The position numbers were made by a program, and so were the translations under genes. From the NCBI GenBank assembly GCA_016180855.1, contig JACPAL010000015.1:62001-126000 (forward strand): a stretch of DNA of 64,000 nt, written 5' to 3'. Source of the stretch: Deltaproteobacteria bacterium (GTDB lineage Bacteria > UBA10199 > JACPAL01). Below are positions 34,791-42,495 of the stretch, piece after piece. The number at the start of each line of letters is the position of its first letter. Position 1 is the first letter of the stretch. The notes under the pieces were generated by a model that saw only the letters and a program-made list of their open reading frames with translations, was not told the DNA's origin and did not search any database.

Positions 34791-35174
34791 ATGGTCATAG
34801 CGTCATCGGCAATAATACTTGAAAATAGAAAGCTTTTGCTCATCGAACGATCTGAGTCTATGAGAGTCTTTCCTCTGTGTTGGGCTTGTCCCGGTGGGTT
34901 AGTTGAAGAAAATGAGTCAGCAGAGCAAGCCGTATTAAGGGAGGTAAAGGAAGAAACCAACCTGGATTTTAGGCCAACAAAATTATTTTCTACAGGCATG
35001 TATCAAGATAGAAACCTTTATAGATTTCTTGGTGAGTGGTCTGGACAAGTAAGGATTCAGAAGAAGGAAATATCAAAGTGGGGTTGGTTTTCTTATGAAG
35101 ATGCGGCCCATTTAACATTCGCTTTTGAGTATAGAGAAGTTATTGAAAAGTTGCACAAATATGGATTGATATGA
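34791..35174 (+). CDS. Nudix hydrolase
   Basis: 127 residues. The Nudix box is GGLVEENESAEQAVLREVKEETNL (about 36-59), matching G-x5-E-x7-R-E-x2-E-E with Asn at the usual late Gly. It starts with AIILENRKLLLIERSE, a common N-terminal strand pair. Nudix enzymes split nucleoside diphosphates linked to another moiety; next to nucleotidyltransferases and CDP-alcohol enzymes it could hydrolyse an NDP-alcohol or NDP-sugar or clean up side products. AT-rich like its neighbours. Confidence 0.8.
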   Translation: MVIASSAIILENRKLLLIERSESMRVFPLCWACPGGLVEENESAEQAVLREVKEETNLDFRPTKLFSTGMYQDRNLYRFLGEWSGQVRIQKKEISKWGWFSYEDAAHLTFAFEYREVIEKLHKYGLI

Positions 35175-35196
35175 GTCATGGAAAGAGACTAAAGAG

Positions 35197-35224
35197 TGGA
35201 CATCATCGTCCAATATTATATAAA
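35197..35224 (+). promoter_or_regulatory. Possible sigma-70-type promoter before the kinase/RuBisCO-like genes
   Basis: TGGACA (35197-35202) and TATAAA (35219-35224) are spaced by 16 bases in the 82-base gap between Nudix and kinase genes. Both boxes are one or two bases from consensus. The region is AT-rich, so chance matches are easy. Confidence 0.3.
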
Positions 35225-35256
35225 TGATAGAGAAATAAAAAATTAGCAACATCGCA

Positions 35257-36393
35257 GTGTTTTCTATGGATGATTTCTATAAGTCGAATGATAAAAGATT
35301 AGATATGGCGAAGACTTATGGAGGAAAACTATCAATAGAAATAGATACTTTAGAAGATCTAAGAAATGCACAGGAACTAATTAAAAATTTTAAAGACAAT
35401 AGTGAAGGATTAACAACAGTAGAACTAACTAAACAATATCTAATAAAAAAGGGGGTATTTAAAAATCCAAAAGTTGATTTTATAGACATAGGAAATATAA
35501 ATCACATATATAAAATAACATCCGGTGGAAAAGAGTTATATTTAAAGTACTATGGAATTAATCCAAGAAGAACAACAGAAGCAATTGAAATGATAGGTTA
35601 CACAACTTCAAGATTTGAAAATGAAGTTGAAGCATTGGGTTTTTTAAACAAAACATTAGACGATAAATATAAGGGAGCCATACCAAAGATTTATTTCATT
35701 GATTATGAAAATAGAGTATTATTGATGACAGATATAGCACAGAATAAAGAAAATTTAAAAGGGGCACTTCTAAAAGAATATAATTTAAATGAAATAAAAA
35801 AGCCAATAAAGGAACTAGCAAGTATGGTGGCACAGCAGCATGCAAGAAGTATAAATAAAAAACTCGAGAATACTGATGAAAATTTTGTAAGAAGATTTTA
35901 CAACTTCAGGACGTTCAATTCAGCAGTAAATTTGACACAAAATGAAAGGGAATTAATAAAAAAAAGAGCAGAAAAAATCTTAAAGGAAAATGGGGAATTT
36001 CAATGCCTAATAAATGCAGATATATCCCCAAAACAGATTTTCATAAATAAAGATGAAATAGGAATCTGTGACTTCGAAATTTTATCACCTGGAGTAGCAA
36101 GCCATGATATAGGATTCTTTATAGGGAATTTAAGGCTAATAGAGATTATTAAGGAGGATAAAAATATAGGAAAAATAATCGAAGAATTTCTAAAAACTTA
36201 CTTTAATGAGTTAAACATAGAATTAAATGAGAATAAAGACAGGTTTATCGAGTTTACCAAAGAAAATTTAAAGTTTTTTATTGGCCTAGGAATGCTAAAC
36301 AGGATAGATGCAGTGCCATTGGAAGAATACATTCCAGAAAATAAAGTACAAAATATAAGGGAAGAAGCAAAAAAATTAATTTTTAATTCATAA
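35257..36393 (+). CDS. Methylthioribose-kinase-like phosphotransferase carrying the C-terminal tail of a nucleotidyltransferase
   Basis: 378 residues from GTG 35257 (ATG 35266 three codons later). Residues about 20-45 (YGGKLSIEIDTLEDLRNAQEL) look like the last strand and helix of a sugar/choline-phosphate nucleotidyltransferase; compare MEVNTLEDWKQA at the end of the protein at 45064. From about residue 60 a kinase begins: DIGNINHIYKI (nucleotide loop), YLKYYG with the ATP Lys, INADISPKQIF for the H-G-D catalytic loop (Asp kept) and CDFEILSPGVASHDIGFFIGNL, closely following the D-P-E...G-F-D-V-G-x-F-I-x-N-L of MtnK. The gene is extremely A-rich (27-28% GC in two sampled 60-base lines). It probably phosphorylates a free sugar or alcohol. 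The fusion looks like the remainder of a LicC-LicA-type bifunctional gene. Confidence 0.65.
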   Translation: MFSMDDFYKSNDKRLDMAKTYGGKLSIEIDTLEDLRNAQELIKNFKDNSEGLTTVELTKQYLIKKGVFKNPKVDFIDIGNINHIYKITSGGKELYLKYYGINPRRTTEAIEMIGYTTSRFENEVEALGFLNKTLDDKYKGAIPKIYFIDYENRVLLMTDIAQNKENLKGALLKEYNLNEIKKPIKELASMVAQQHARSINKKLENTDENFVRRFYNFRTFNSAVNLTQNERELIKKRAEKILKENGEFQCLINADISPKQIFINKDEIGICDFEILSPGVASHDIGFFIGNLRLIEIIKEDKNIGKIIEEFLKTYFNELNIELNENKDRFIEFTKENLKFFIGLGMLNRIDAVPLEEYIPENKVQNIREEAKKLIFNS

Positions 36394-36409
36394 ATTATTT
36401 TTATTAAAA

Positions 36410-37747
36410 TTGGAAACCTTAGATTCATTTAGCAAGCAGTTTTTAGCACTGGATGGAAATTTAAATCTTAATGATTATATATTATGTGATTATGTCTTTC
36501 AAACTCCCGCTAATCCTCTTGATGCAGCGTTAGACCTGTGTAAATCACAAAGTACTTCTAGTGCCGGATGGGGAGAATCTGCGCGTGTTGATGGTGAAAC
36601 GGAAGAAATTGTTGGCAGGTTTGGGGCTAAGCTTTTATATTATGAGATAATAGGTGAATCAAGTATTCCTGATCTTCCTTTAGTGAATGATTTTCAGAAA
36701 CCAAATGATGGGATTTATAGGAGGGTAAAGGTTAGTATGGCTTTGCCTGCTCGTAATTTAGCTTATAATATTCCCATTTTATTCACTGCTGCGGCAGGAG
36801 AAATACATTATCTTCCTGGATTTGTAAGTGTCAAATGGACGGATGTGCACTTTCCAAGTTCATATTTAGAAGGTTACAAGGGTCCTTCATTTGGGGCAGA
36901 AGGCATGAGGCAGCTTTCATCTACAACCCCTGATGACCCTCTGATTATTGCTGTAGTCAAACCAAGTCTTGTTCCTCCTAAACAATTTGCAGAATTGGTT
37001 TATCAGGCTGCAGTGGGGGGGGCTCAGATGGTAAAGGAAGATGAACTTTTAGTTGATATAATTGATTCTCCTTTAGAAATAAGGGTTAAACTTGCTGCTG
37101 AGGCTATACATAAGGCAGAGAATAAACTTGGAAGAAAAATATTCTATCAACCCAATATTACCGGTGATGTTGCAGATCTTCAAAGAAATTATGAAGTTGC
37201 TGTCGAAAATGGTGCCAATAGCGTTATGGTTAATGGCGTGGCTATTGGACTTTCTGCAGTTAAAATGGTGACTTCTTGGAGTAAAGTTCCTGTTGCTTCT
37301 CATTTTGATCTTACTGCGTGCATGGCAAAAGTGCCTTATCAGGGAATAAGCCATAGGGTTCTTGCTAAATGTCACAGACTTGCAGGTATTGATAATTTGG
37401 TAGTTCCTTCTTTTGGTAGAACTATGATGGAGTATGAATCTGATATCTTTGATGAACTGACTTCATGTGTCGATTACCTAGGTAATATTAAACCTTCACT
37501 GCCTTTGCTTGGCGGGGGTTTAAAAGCCACAAATGTTGGTTATGTCCTAAATAAAGCAGGTACAAACAATGTTGGTTTAATTGTTGGACATGGTATTTAT
37601 GGTCATCCCGATGGTCCTACTGCTGGCACCAGGAGCATTGTTCAGGCAGTTGAAGCATATAAACACAGTATTGATGCCAGAGAATATGCAAAAACACATC
37701 CAGAACTTTCTAGAGCTATTGAGAAATGGGATTATACTCCTTACTGA
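36410..37747 (+). CDS. RuBisCO-like protein (form IV)
   Basis: 445 residues from TTG 36410 (no earlier start in frame). N-terminal NDYILCDYVF begins the ferredoxin-like domain. The barrel keeps AVVKPSLVPP with Lys184 (Lys175 of RuBisCO, but the next Lys of K-P-K is Ser), GGAQMVKEDEL with Lys209, Asp211 and Glu212 (the carbamylated Lys and metal ligands), and the phosphate-site end GGGLKAT plus IVGHGIYGHPDGPTAG. The loop-6 lysine is not apparent, so carboxylase activity is unlikely. Known form IV proteins act as enolases or isomerases on phosphorylated methylthio- or deoxy-sugars. Beside a methylthioribose-kinase-like gene, an enolisation of a sugar 1-phosphate is a reasonable inference, but no mtnA or mtnB is here. 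GC about 42-45% in sampled lines, unlike the kinase. Confidence 0.87.
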   Translation: METLDSFSKQFLALDGNLNLNDYILCDYVFQTPANPLDAALDLCKSQSTSSAGWGESARVDGETEEIVGRFGAKLLYYEIIGESSIPDLPLVNDFQKPNDGIYRRVKVSMALPARNLAYNIPILFTAAAGEIHYLPGFVSVKWTDVHFPSSYLEGYKGPSFGAEGMRQLSSTTPDDPLIIAVVKPSLVPPKQFAELVYQAAVGGAQMVKEDELLVDIIDSPLEIRVKLAAEAIHKAENKLGRKIFYQPNITGDVADLQRNYEVAVENGANSVMVNGVAIGLSAVKMVTSWSKVPVASHFDLTACMAKVPYQGISHRVLAKCHRLAGIDNLVVPSFGRTMMEYESDIFDELTSCVDYLGNIKPSLPLLGGGLKATNVGYVLNKAGTNNVGLIVGHGIYGHPDGPTAGTRSIVQAVEAYKHSIDAREYAKTHPELSRAIEKWDYTPY

Positions 37748-37846
37748 ATTTTTATGAACGATATAATCATAATTTGTTGATGTTCGGAGGGGGTCATGTC
37801 TTGACGGCCTGTTGCCCAAATCGACTGATTCTTGTGGGCTAACAAT

Positions 37847-38581
37847 ATGAAAGCCCTTATTACGACAGCTGGTTTGGGAACAAGACTGGAGAAAATGAGG
37901 CACACCAACAAATGTTTGCTTGAGGTAGGGGATAGAAGTATCCTTCGGCGTTCCCTGGATTCGCTGCATCAGCACGGAATCCATGAAGTGTATGTAGTCA
38001 CCGGTCATTTCGCGGAAAAAGTTGAAAAAGAAGTAGTTGGTAAAGCAACCTGTCTTTTCAACCCGTTTTACAAAGTGTCTGGTATTGTCATTTCAATATG
38101 GTTTGCCAAATCTTTTCTCTATAAAGAAGATTTTATTTTTCTCACAGGAGATGTTGTTTACGATTCCGGTCTTATAGATAAAATATTGAAGATAAAAAAA
38201 GACATAGTTATTCCCATGGAGAAGAAAAATGAGTATGACAAGGAAGACTCAAAAGTAATTGCAAGGGACGGGAAGGTAGAAAGTATGGGGAAAAGATTAC
38301 CGCTCTCAAAGGTGAGCGGAGAGTTTTGTTGTATAGCCGCATTTAACAACAGAGGGAGCAAGCACCTATTCGATAAAATAGATTCATTCCTCACCAGAGG
38401 AAAGTTGAAAACGAATTTAATGGCGGTTTTCAATGAATTAATCGCAGATGGTGTTCATTTGACTCCGATTGATGTCACCGGTATTCCGAGAATTGAAATT
38501 GATTTCTTGAAAGATTTAGAGGATGCCAGAAAAAGGGTATTGCCCTTAATTGATAGCAAGCCTGTTTCTTTTTACCGGTGA
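37847..38581 (+). CDS. Sugar/alcohol-phosphate nucleotidyltransferase (LicC/IPCT-like), copy 1
   Basis: 244 residues from ATG 37847 (an in-frame GTG lies five codons upstream). LITTAGLGTRLEKMRHTNKCLLEV is the nucleotide-binding start (G-x-G-T-R...K); FLTGDVVYDS holds the metal-binding Asp and IEIDFLKDLEDARKR the terminal IE-x-D strand. Most like cytidylyltransferases for choline-, inositol- or other alcohol phosphates. It is translationally coupled (GTGA) to the first of three CDP-alcohol-phosphotransferase-family genes, so a CDP-alcohol product is likely. Still AT-rich, part of the island. Confidence 0.78.
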   Translation: MKALITTAGLGTRLEKMRHTNKCLLEVGDRSILRRSLDSLHQHGIHEVYVVTGHFAEKVEKEVVGKATCLFNPFYKVSGIVISIWFAKSFLYKEDFIFLTGDVVYDSGLIDKILKIKKDIVIPMEKKNEYDKEDSKVIARDGKVESMGKRLPLSKVSGEFCCIAAFNNRGSKHLFDKIDSFLTRGKLKTNLMAVFNELIADGVHLTPIDVTGIPRIEIDFLKDLEDARKRVLPLIDSKPVSFYR

Positions 38582-39150
38582 ATATGAACGCCAAAGTGCT
38601 TTCTAATTTTGTCGGCTTTTTTGGCCTTGTGCTGCCAGTCGCGGCCTTTTTTTTCTTATTGCAGGCGAGTAATGGCGATAAGATAACACCTCTATTAGGA
38701 TTGTCGTTTATTGGTATTTATTTATTAGTTGATTTTGTTCATGGCGGTGAATTGAGTCCTGTCGGGAGAGAATTAAAAAAAGTGGGGCATGAAGTAGGCC
38801 GCTTCCTTGTGTTGGTACTTTTAGGAATTTATGCCCAGAATGACATCATTCTGGTAGTGAATGTGTTTTCAGGGTGTCTTGTTTTTGGTTTTACCATTCA
38901 GGCATGGAGAGCCGCTTCTGATGATAATACCTCATTGGGTATAATAAAAAGGGTTTGTCTGCATCCCTTATCTCTTAATTCTCTGAGAGCCCTATTGATC
39001 ATTTTACCGCCCCTTTTAGTTCTTTGTGCTTTTTTAAATATATCGTTAGTTAAGGTTTCTACTTTGGTTTCCATTGTTTATTTTATAGCTACTGTTTTTT
39101 GTCTCATGTTTAGTCTGCGTCTTGCCAAAGAAGGGTATGAGGAAAAGTAA
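38578..39150 (+). CDS. Degenerate CDP-alcohol-phosphotransferase homologue (membrane protein), copy B
   Basis: 190 residues from GTG 38578 (ATG 38584 two codons later), about five membrane helices. Aligned with the next two proteins by LLVDFVHGGELS against VFLDFVDGAIAR and by GRFLVLVLLGIYA against DRVALLILLGIFA, so it is a family member. It has lost the signature: the second Asp is His55, the Ala-Arg pair reads Leu-Ser, and the third Asp is absent. It is also about 40 residues shorter at the N-terminus. Possibly a non-catalytic partner of the adjacent copies, since the family forms dimers. TAATG overlap with the next gene. Confidence 0.6.
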   Translation: MNMNAKVLSNFVGFFGLVLPVAAFFFLLQASNGDKITPLLGLSFIGIYLLVDFVHGGELSPVGRELKKVGHEVGRFLVLVLLGIYAQNDIILVVNVFSGCLVFGFTIQAWRAASDDNTSLGIIKRVCLHPLSLNSLRALLIILPPLLVLCAFLNISLVKVSTLVSIVYFIATVFCLMFSLRLAKEGYEEK

Positions 39151-39860
39151 TGCTGGCCTATGCTGATTATTTTCAAAAGGTGTATCAGAATGTTCCTATC
39201 TGGGAGCGTTCAGATAAGGGTCCGGCGTGGAAAGTAACCAAATATTGTGGTATCCGGACTGCTTATCTTCTTTACCGTTTGAACTGTTCGGCAAACGCCT
39301 TGAATATATTCTTTTTCTTTGTAATTTTGTCAGGCTTTATTTTATTGTTGCAAGGGCCCGGCAATATAATTACCTGGTTTTTGGGGATTATCTGTATTTG
39401 GTCATCCGTATTTATTGACGGTGTTGATGGTGCTTTGGCAAGGGCGCAAGATAAAACCTCGCTCGTTGGGGCTGTGCTGGACGATGTTGGCCCGGAGATT
39501 AGCAGGACGATGATGATTGTTTATTTGTCACTTCAAAGCCGCAATCATTATTTTTTAATTTTAAGCGCTTTGTCAGCATACATTCTGGTTTTCTTTATTA
39601 AAAGGACGTGGGACAACCTTTTGCTGCCAACAAAGTGGGTATGGATCAAAAATATCTTTACTCATCCCGTATCGCCGGTTGGTGTACGATTTATGCTGGG
39701 AGTCTTGCCGGCCCTACTTGGGATATTCGCATTTTTTGAAGAATGGTTGAGACCATTTGCGCTTGCTCTATCAATAGGATACATAATTATGGCGCTATGT
39801 TGGTTACTTCTTTGTGCTTCCACGAATCAATCATCAAAAGAATTTCTCCCTTCTTCTTGA
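39150..39860 (+). CDS. CDP-alcohol phosphotransferase family membrane protein, copy C
   Basis: 236 residues, six predicted membrane helices. Signature residues are at exactly the same numbers as in copy A: D90, D93-G94, A97-R98, G107, D111, with Pro115 where the fourth Asp is expected. IRTAYLLYRLNCSANALN in the N-terminal part matches the RFAYLLHKIGISANAVD of copy D. Likely transfers or hydrolyses a CDP-linked alcohol at the cytoplasmic face of the inner membrane. Last gene of the AT-rich island. Confidence 0.75.
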   Translation: MLAYADYFQKVYQNVPIWERSDKGPAWKVTKYCGIRTAYLLYRLNCSANALNIFFFFVILSGFILLLQGPGNIITWFLGIICIWSSVFIDGVDGALARAQDKTSLVGAVLDDVGPEISRTMMIVYLSLQSRNHYFLILSALSAYILVFFIKRTWDNLLLPTKWVWIKNIFTHPVSPVGVRFMLGVLPALLGIFAFFEEWLRPFALALSIGYIIMALCWLLLCASTNQSSKEFLPSS

Positions 39861-39926
39861 TTCTCAGTTTGAGATATTTGAGGAAGGTTGGGGGGTCTCG
39901 ATTAAAAAGAAGACTCAGCTCCACCG

Positions 39927-40631
39927 ATGACCTTTTCTGAATTTCAATCCAAAACCCTCTCCGTCAACTCTGTCTTCAAACGGGAAAACTTTGACCCGTT
40001 AACGAATGCCATTAAATGGCTCGGCCTTCGTTTTGCCTATCTCTTGCACAAGATCGGGATTTCGGCCAACGCCGTCGATATGTTAGGAATATTTCTTTCT
40101 TTTTTGGGTTTCACATTCATGCTCCGGGCTGTTTCAGGCGAAAAACTTCTTCCTCTCGCAGGGCTTTTAATCCTCTATTTTCATGTCTTTCTCGATTTCG
40201 TTGATGGAGCGATCGCCAGAGCACAAAATACACTCGGTCCTATCGGGGCGATTTTGGACGAGCTGGGGTGCTTCGTGGATCGTGTCGCCCTGCTGATCCT
40301 GCTTGGAATTTTTGCGGGACACTCTCTTTATGTTCTGGGAAATGTTTTTGCCGCCGGCATCCTGCTCTACCTTCTTCCGTCCATCCGGGCAAATATTCCG
40401 AAGCGTGGTCTAGTTGGGATATTTTGCCGAATTTGCTGTAATAAGTATTCCCTGTTGTCGGTACGGTTCATGTTGGCTTTGCTTCCTCTTTTCATAGTGC
40501 TCACTGGTTATTTAGGCATTTCTCTTGAAGCGGTCTCACGTTTTATTTCGACAATTTATATTACGCTTGCTGTGTTTTGGTGTCTTGCATTGATTCCTAC
40601 CTATCCGGTCATAAACCCGAAGGTGCCATGA
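39927..40631 (+). CDS. CDP-alcohol phosphotransferase family membrane protein, copy D
   Basis: 234 residues. VFLDFVDGAIARAQ...GAILDELGCFVDRV gives D90, D93-G94, A97-R98, G107 and D111; position 115 is Cys, but an Asp-Arg pair occurs at 118-119, three residues later than the usual fourth Asp. Base composition returns to that of the main locus here. It overlaps the kinase/HAD fusion gene by ATGA, linking this enzyme to a phosphorylation/dephosphorylation pair. Copies A and D flank the island, which makes homologous exchange between them a possible route of entry. Confidence 0.77.
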   Translation: MTFSEFQSKTLSVNSVFKRENFDPLTNAIKWLGLRFAYLLHKIGISANAVDMLGIFLSFLGFTFMLRAVSGEKLLPLAGLLILYFHVFLDFVDGAIARAQNTLGPIGAILDELGCFVDRVALLILLGIFAGHSLYVLGNVFAAGILLYLLPSIRANIPKRGLVGIFCRICCNKYSLLSVRFMLALLPLFIVLTGYLGISLEAVSRFISTIYITLAVFWCLALIPTYPVINPKVP

Positions 40632-41866
40632 AAAATCCCACTATCATTCTCTGCGTCGGCCACCCCTCAACCGGAAAGAGCACGAGCACACAGAGGATTC
40701 AATTTGAGCTGGCCAGGACGCGGAATGTTGACCTGCTGACCACCATGAGCATCCGAAAGGAGTTGGGACTTTTTAAGGATCTTTGGGCAGAGAAGGGTCG
40801 TGACCTGGTTTATGAGGAAATCACCCGCCATACGGAAGAGCGTTTGGCTAGGGGTGCGGATCTCATTGTCCTGGATGGTAATTTTAATAAGAGGAGAAGA
40901 AGAGAAGCGATCTATGCCGTGGCCCGTCGGCACCGGGCAGATGTTGTCGTCTTAGAATGTTATGTGAATGACCTCAATGAAATTAAAGAAAGGATGGATT
41001 ATCGTCAGAAAAATCAAGAAGCTATTGCCAATCGCGCCTCGTCTCTGGATCTGTACCACCTCATTAAAGAGGAGACTGAGTCGCTCGAAGAGGATCTTCT
41101 TCCCGGGGGACAGAAACCCCTGATCCTTCATTTTAATACAGATACCCAGATTGTTTCCCTGTGCAATGTTGCTGCAAAAGATGGGGCGCTCCCGTCGGTA
41201 GCAGAACAGATCCGTGCCTGTCTTTCGCGCGAGTCATCCCATGCGCGCGAGAGTCAGGTAAAGGCGTTCCTATTCGATATCGGTGGGGTTCTTCAAAGTC
41301 TTCGGTGGGAGGCGGTTAGCAATCGGCTTGCAGATCTGAAGGCGAACCTCAGCATGGATGAATTCCGCAATGCTCTTTATTATGAAAAAGAGAAATATTT
41401 TGGCCGGTACGAAGTAGCCAAGATGCCTCCGCACGAATTTTGGGGCATGATGGCGCAAAGATTAGATCTTCCGGAAGGGGCAATTCACGGGATTCGGGAG
41501 GCTTTCGCTGATTTATATGGGCCGGTTGATTCGGAGATGATCGACTTAGTTGCCCGACTCCATGGATCCTACCGGCTTTTTATTCTTTCCAACAGTTGTC
41601 CTGAGCTTGAGGGCGCAATTTGCCGGGATGGTAGTTTTTACCGTCAGTTCGAAAAGATTTATTTCTCTCATCGCATCGGTTTCAGAAAGCCCGACCCCGA
41701 GGCCTTTCGTTTTGTGCTGAAAGAGAATGACCTTAAGGCCAATGAATGCCTATTTGTAGATGACGTTTCGCACAATGTAAATGTTGCCCAGGAGATCGGC
41801 ATGCAAGGCCTTCTCTTTCTCTCACCCGCAAGACTCAAAAAGACCTTGGCCCCTTATTTTAGCTGA
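40628..41866 (+). CDS. P-loop kinase fused to a HAD phosphatase
   Basis: 412 residues from ATG 40628. Residues 1 to about 195 are a small P-loop kinase: GHPSTGKST (11-19), LDGNFNKRRRREA as the substrate/lid region and a C-terminal QKPLILHFNTD, in the AAA_33/zeta-like group. From about 211 a HAD domain begins: FLFDIGGVLQSL (Asp217), FILSNSCPEL, RKPDPEAF with the catalytic Lys and CLFVDDVSHNV. A kinase and a phosphatase in one chain can form a phosphate-moving or position-switching pair (phosphorylate one hydroxyl, remove another phosphate) on an alcohol or sugar that then goes to the nucleotidyltransferase. The exact substrate is unknown. Confidence 0.75.
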   Translation: MKNPTIILCVGHPSTGKSTSTQRIQFELARTRNVDLLTTMSIRKELGLFKDLWAEKGRDLVYEEITRHTEERLARGADLIVLDGNFNKRRRREAIYAVARRHRADVVVLECYVNDLNEIKERMDYRQKNQEAIANRASSLDLYHLIKEETESLEEDLLPGGQKPLILHFNTDTQIVSLCNVAAKDGALPSVAEQIRACLSRESSHARESQVKAFLFDIGGVLQSLRWEAVSNRLADLKANLSMDEFRNALYYEKEKYFGRYEVAKMPPHEFWGMMAQRLDLPEGAIHGIREAFADLYGPVDSEMIDLVARLHGSYRLFILSNSCPELEGAICRDGSFYRQFEKIYFSHRIGFRKPDPEAFRFVLKENDLKANECLFVDDVSHNVNVAQEIGMQGLLFLSPARLKKTLAPYFS

Positions 41867-41871
41867 TTTTT

Positions 41872-42495
41872 ATGAAACTTATTTTGGTGCGCCATGGGGA
41901 GACGGATGCTAATAATCGCGATCTTCTTCAGGGACAAATGGATTGTCCCTTGAATGAGAGAGGAAGGCTTCAGGCTGTTGCTCTGGCGGAAGGCCTTAAA
42001 GGGGAGACTTTGGATGTTGTCTATTGTAGCGATCTGAAGAGGAGTCGAGAAACAGCCGAGATTATCGCCCGCATTCACGAACGACCGGTAAGGATCATGA
42101 AAGAGGCGAGGGAGAGAAATTTTGGAATCTTTGAGGGGACGAGTCGGGCCGAATTTTATACCTATGAGAGATCCCTCCCCGACCCTTATCGGCACAAGCC
42201 GGAAAAAGGGGAGTCCTTTGCTGAACTTTATGAAAGGGCCCATTGCCTGCTTAAAGTCGTCTGTCGCCGGCACACTGGAGGGATCGTTCTTCTGATCTCA
42301 CACGGTGATTTTGCCCGAATGTGTTTGGGAGTTCTGACCGGAAAACCGGTTCAGGAGGCCTGTCAGATACGACAGAGCAATTCCTGCATTAATATTCTCA
42401 ATATACATGGGGATCTTCAGGCTGAGCCGCTCGTCCTGAATCAAATCTCCCATCTTCCGGAATCTCTTTTGAGTCATAATGGGTCGGAATTGTGA
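41872..42495 (+). CDS. Histidine phosphatase (phosphoglycerate-mutase-like) family protein
   Basis: 207 residues. LVRHGETDANN (5-15) has the phospho-accepting His, YCSDLKRSRETAEII the conserved Arg, ERNFGIFEG the catalytic acid and LISHGDFAR the second His. Members remove phosphate from small phosphorylated metabolites, e.g. CobC or broad-specificity phosphatases. In this operon it is a candidate for dephosphorylating a sugar or alcohol phosphate. Stop overlaps the next start as GTGA. Confidence 0.82.
   Translation: MKLILVRHGETDANNRDLLQGQMDCPLNERGRLQAVALAEGLKGETLDVVYCSDLKRSRETAEIIARIHERPVRIMKEARERNFGIFEGTSRAEFYTYERSLPDPYRHKPEKGESFAELYERAHCLLKVVCRRHTGGIVLLISHGDFARMCLGVLTGKPVQEACQIRQSNSCINILNIHGDLQAEPLVLNQISHLPESLLSHNGSEL

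Noticed and set aside
36410-37747. Functional carbon-fixing RuBisCO
   Set aside because: The loop-6 lysine and the second lysine of K-P-K are not apparent, and no phosphoribulokinase or small subunit is nearby; form-IV RuBisCO-like protein fits better.
37790-37810. GGAGGGGG followed by ATG-TCT-TGA upstream of the nucleotidyltransferase
   Set aside because: Looks like a start signal but stops after two codons; possibly a relic of an earlier gene start, with nothing further to support it.
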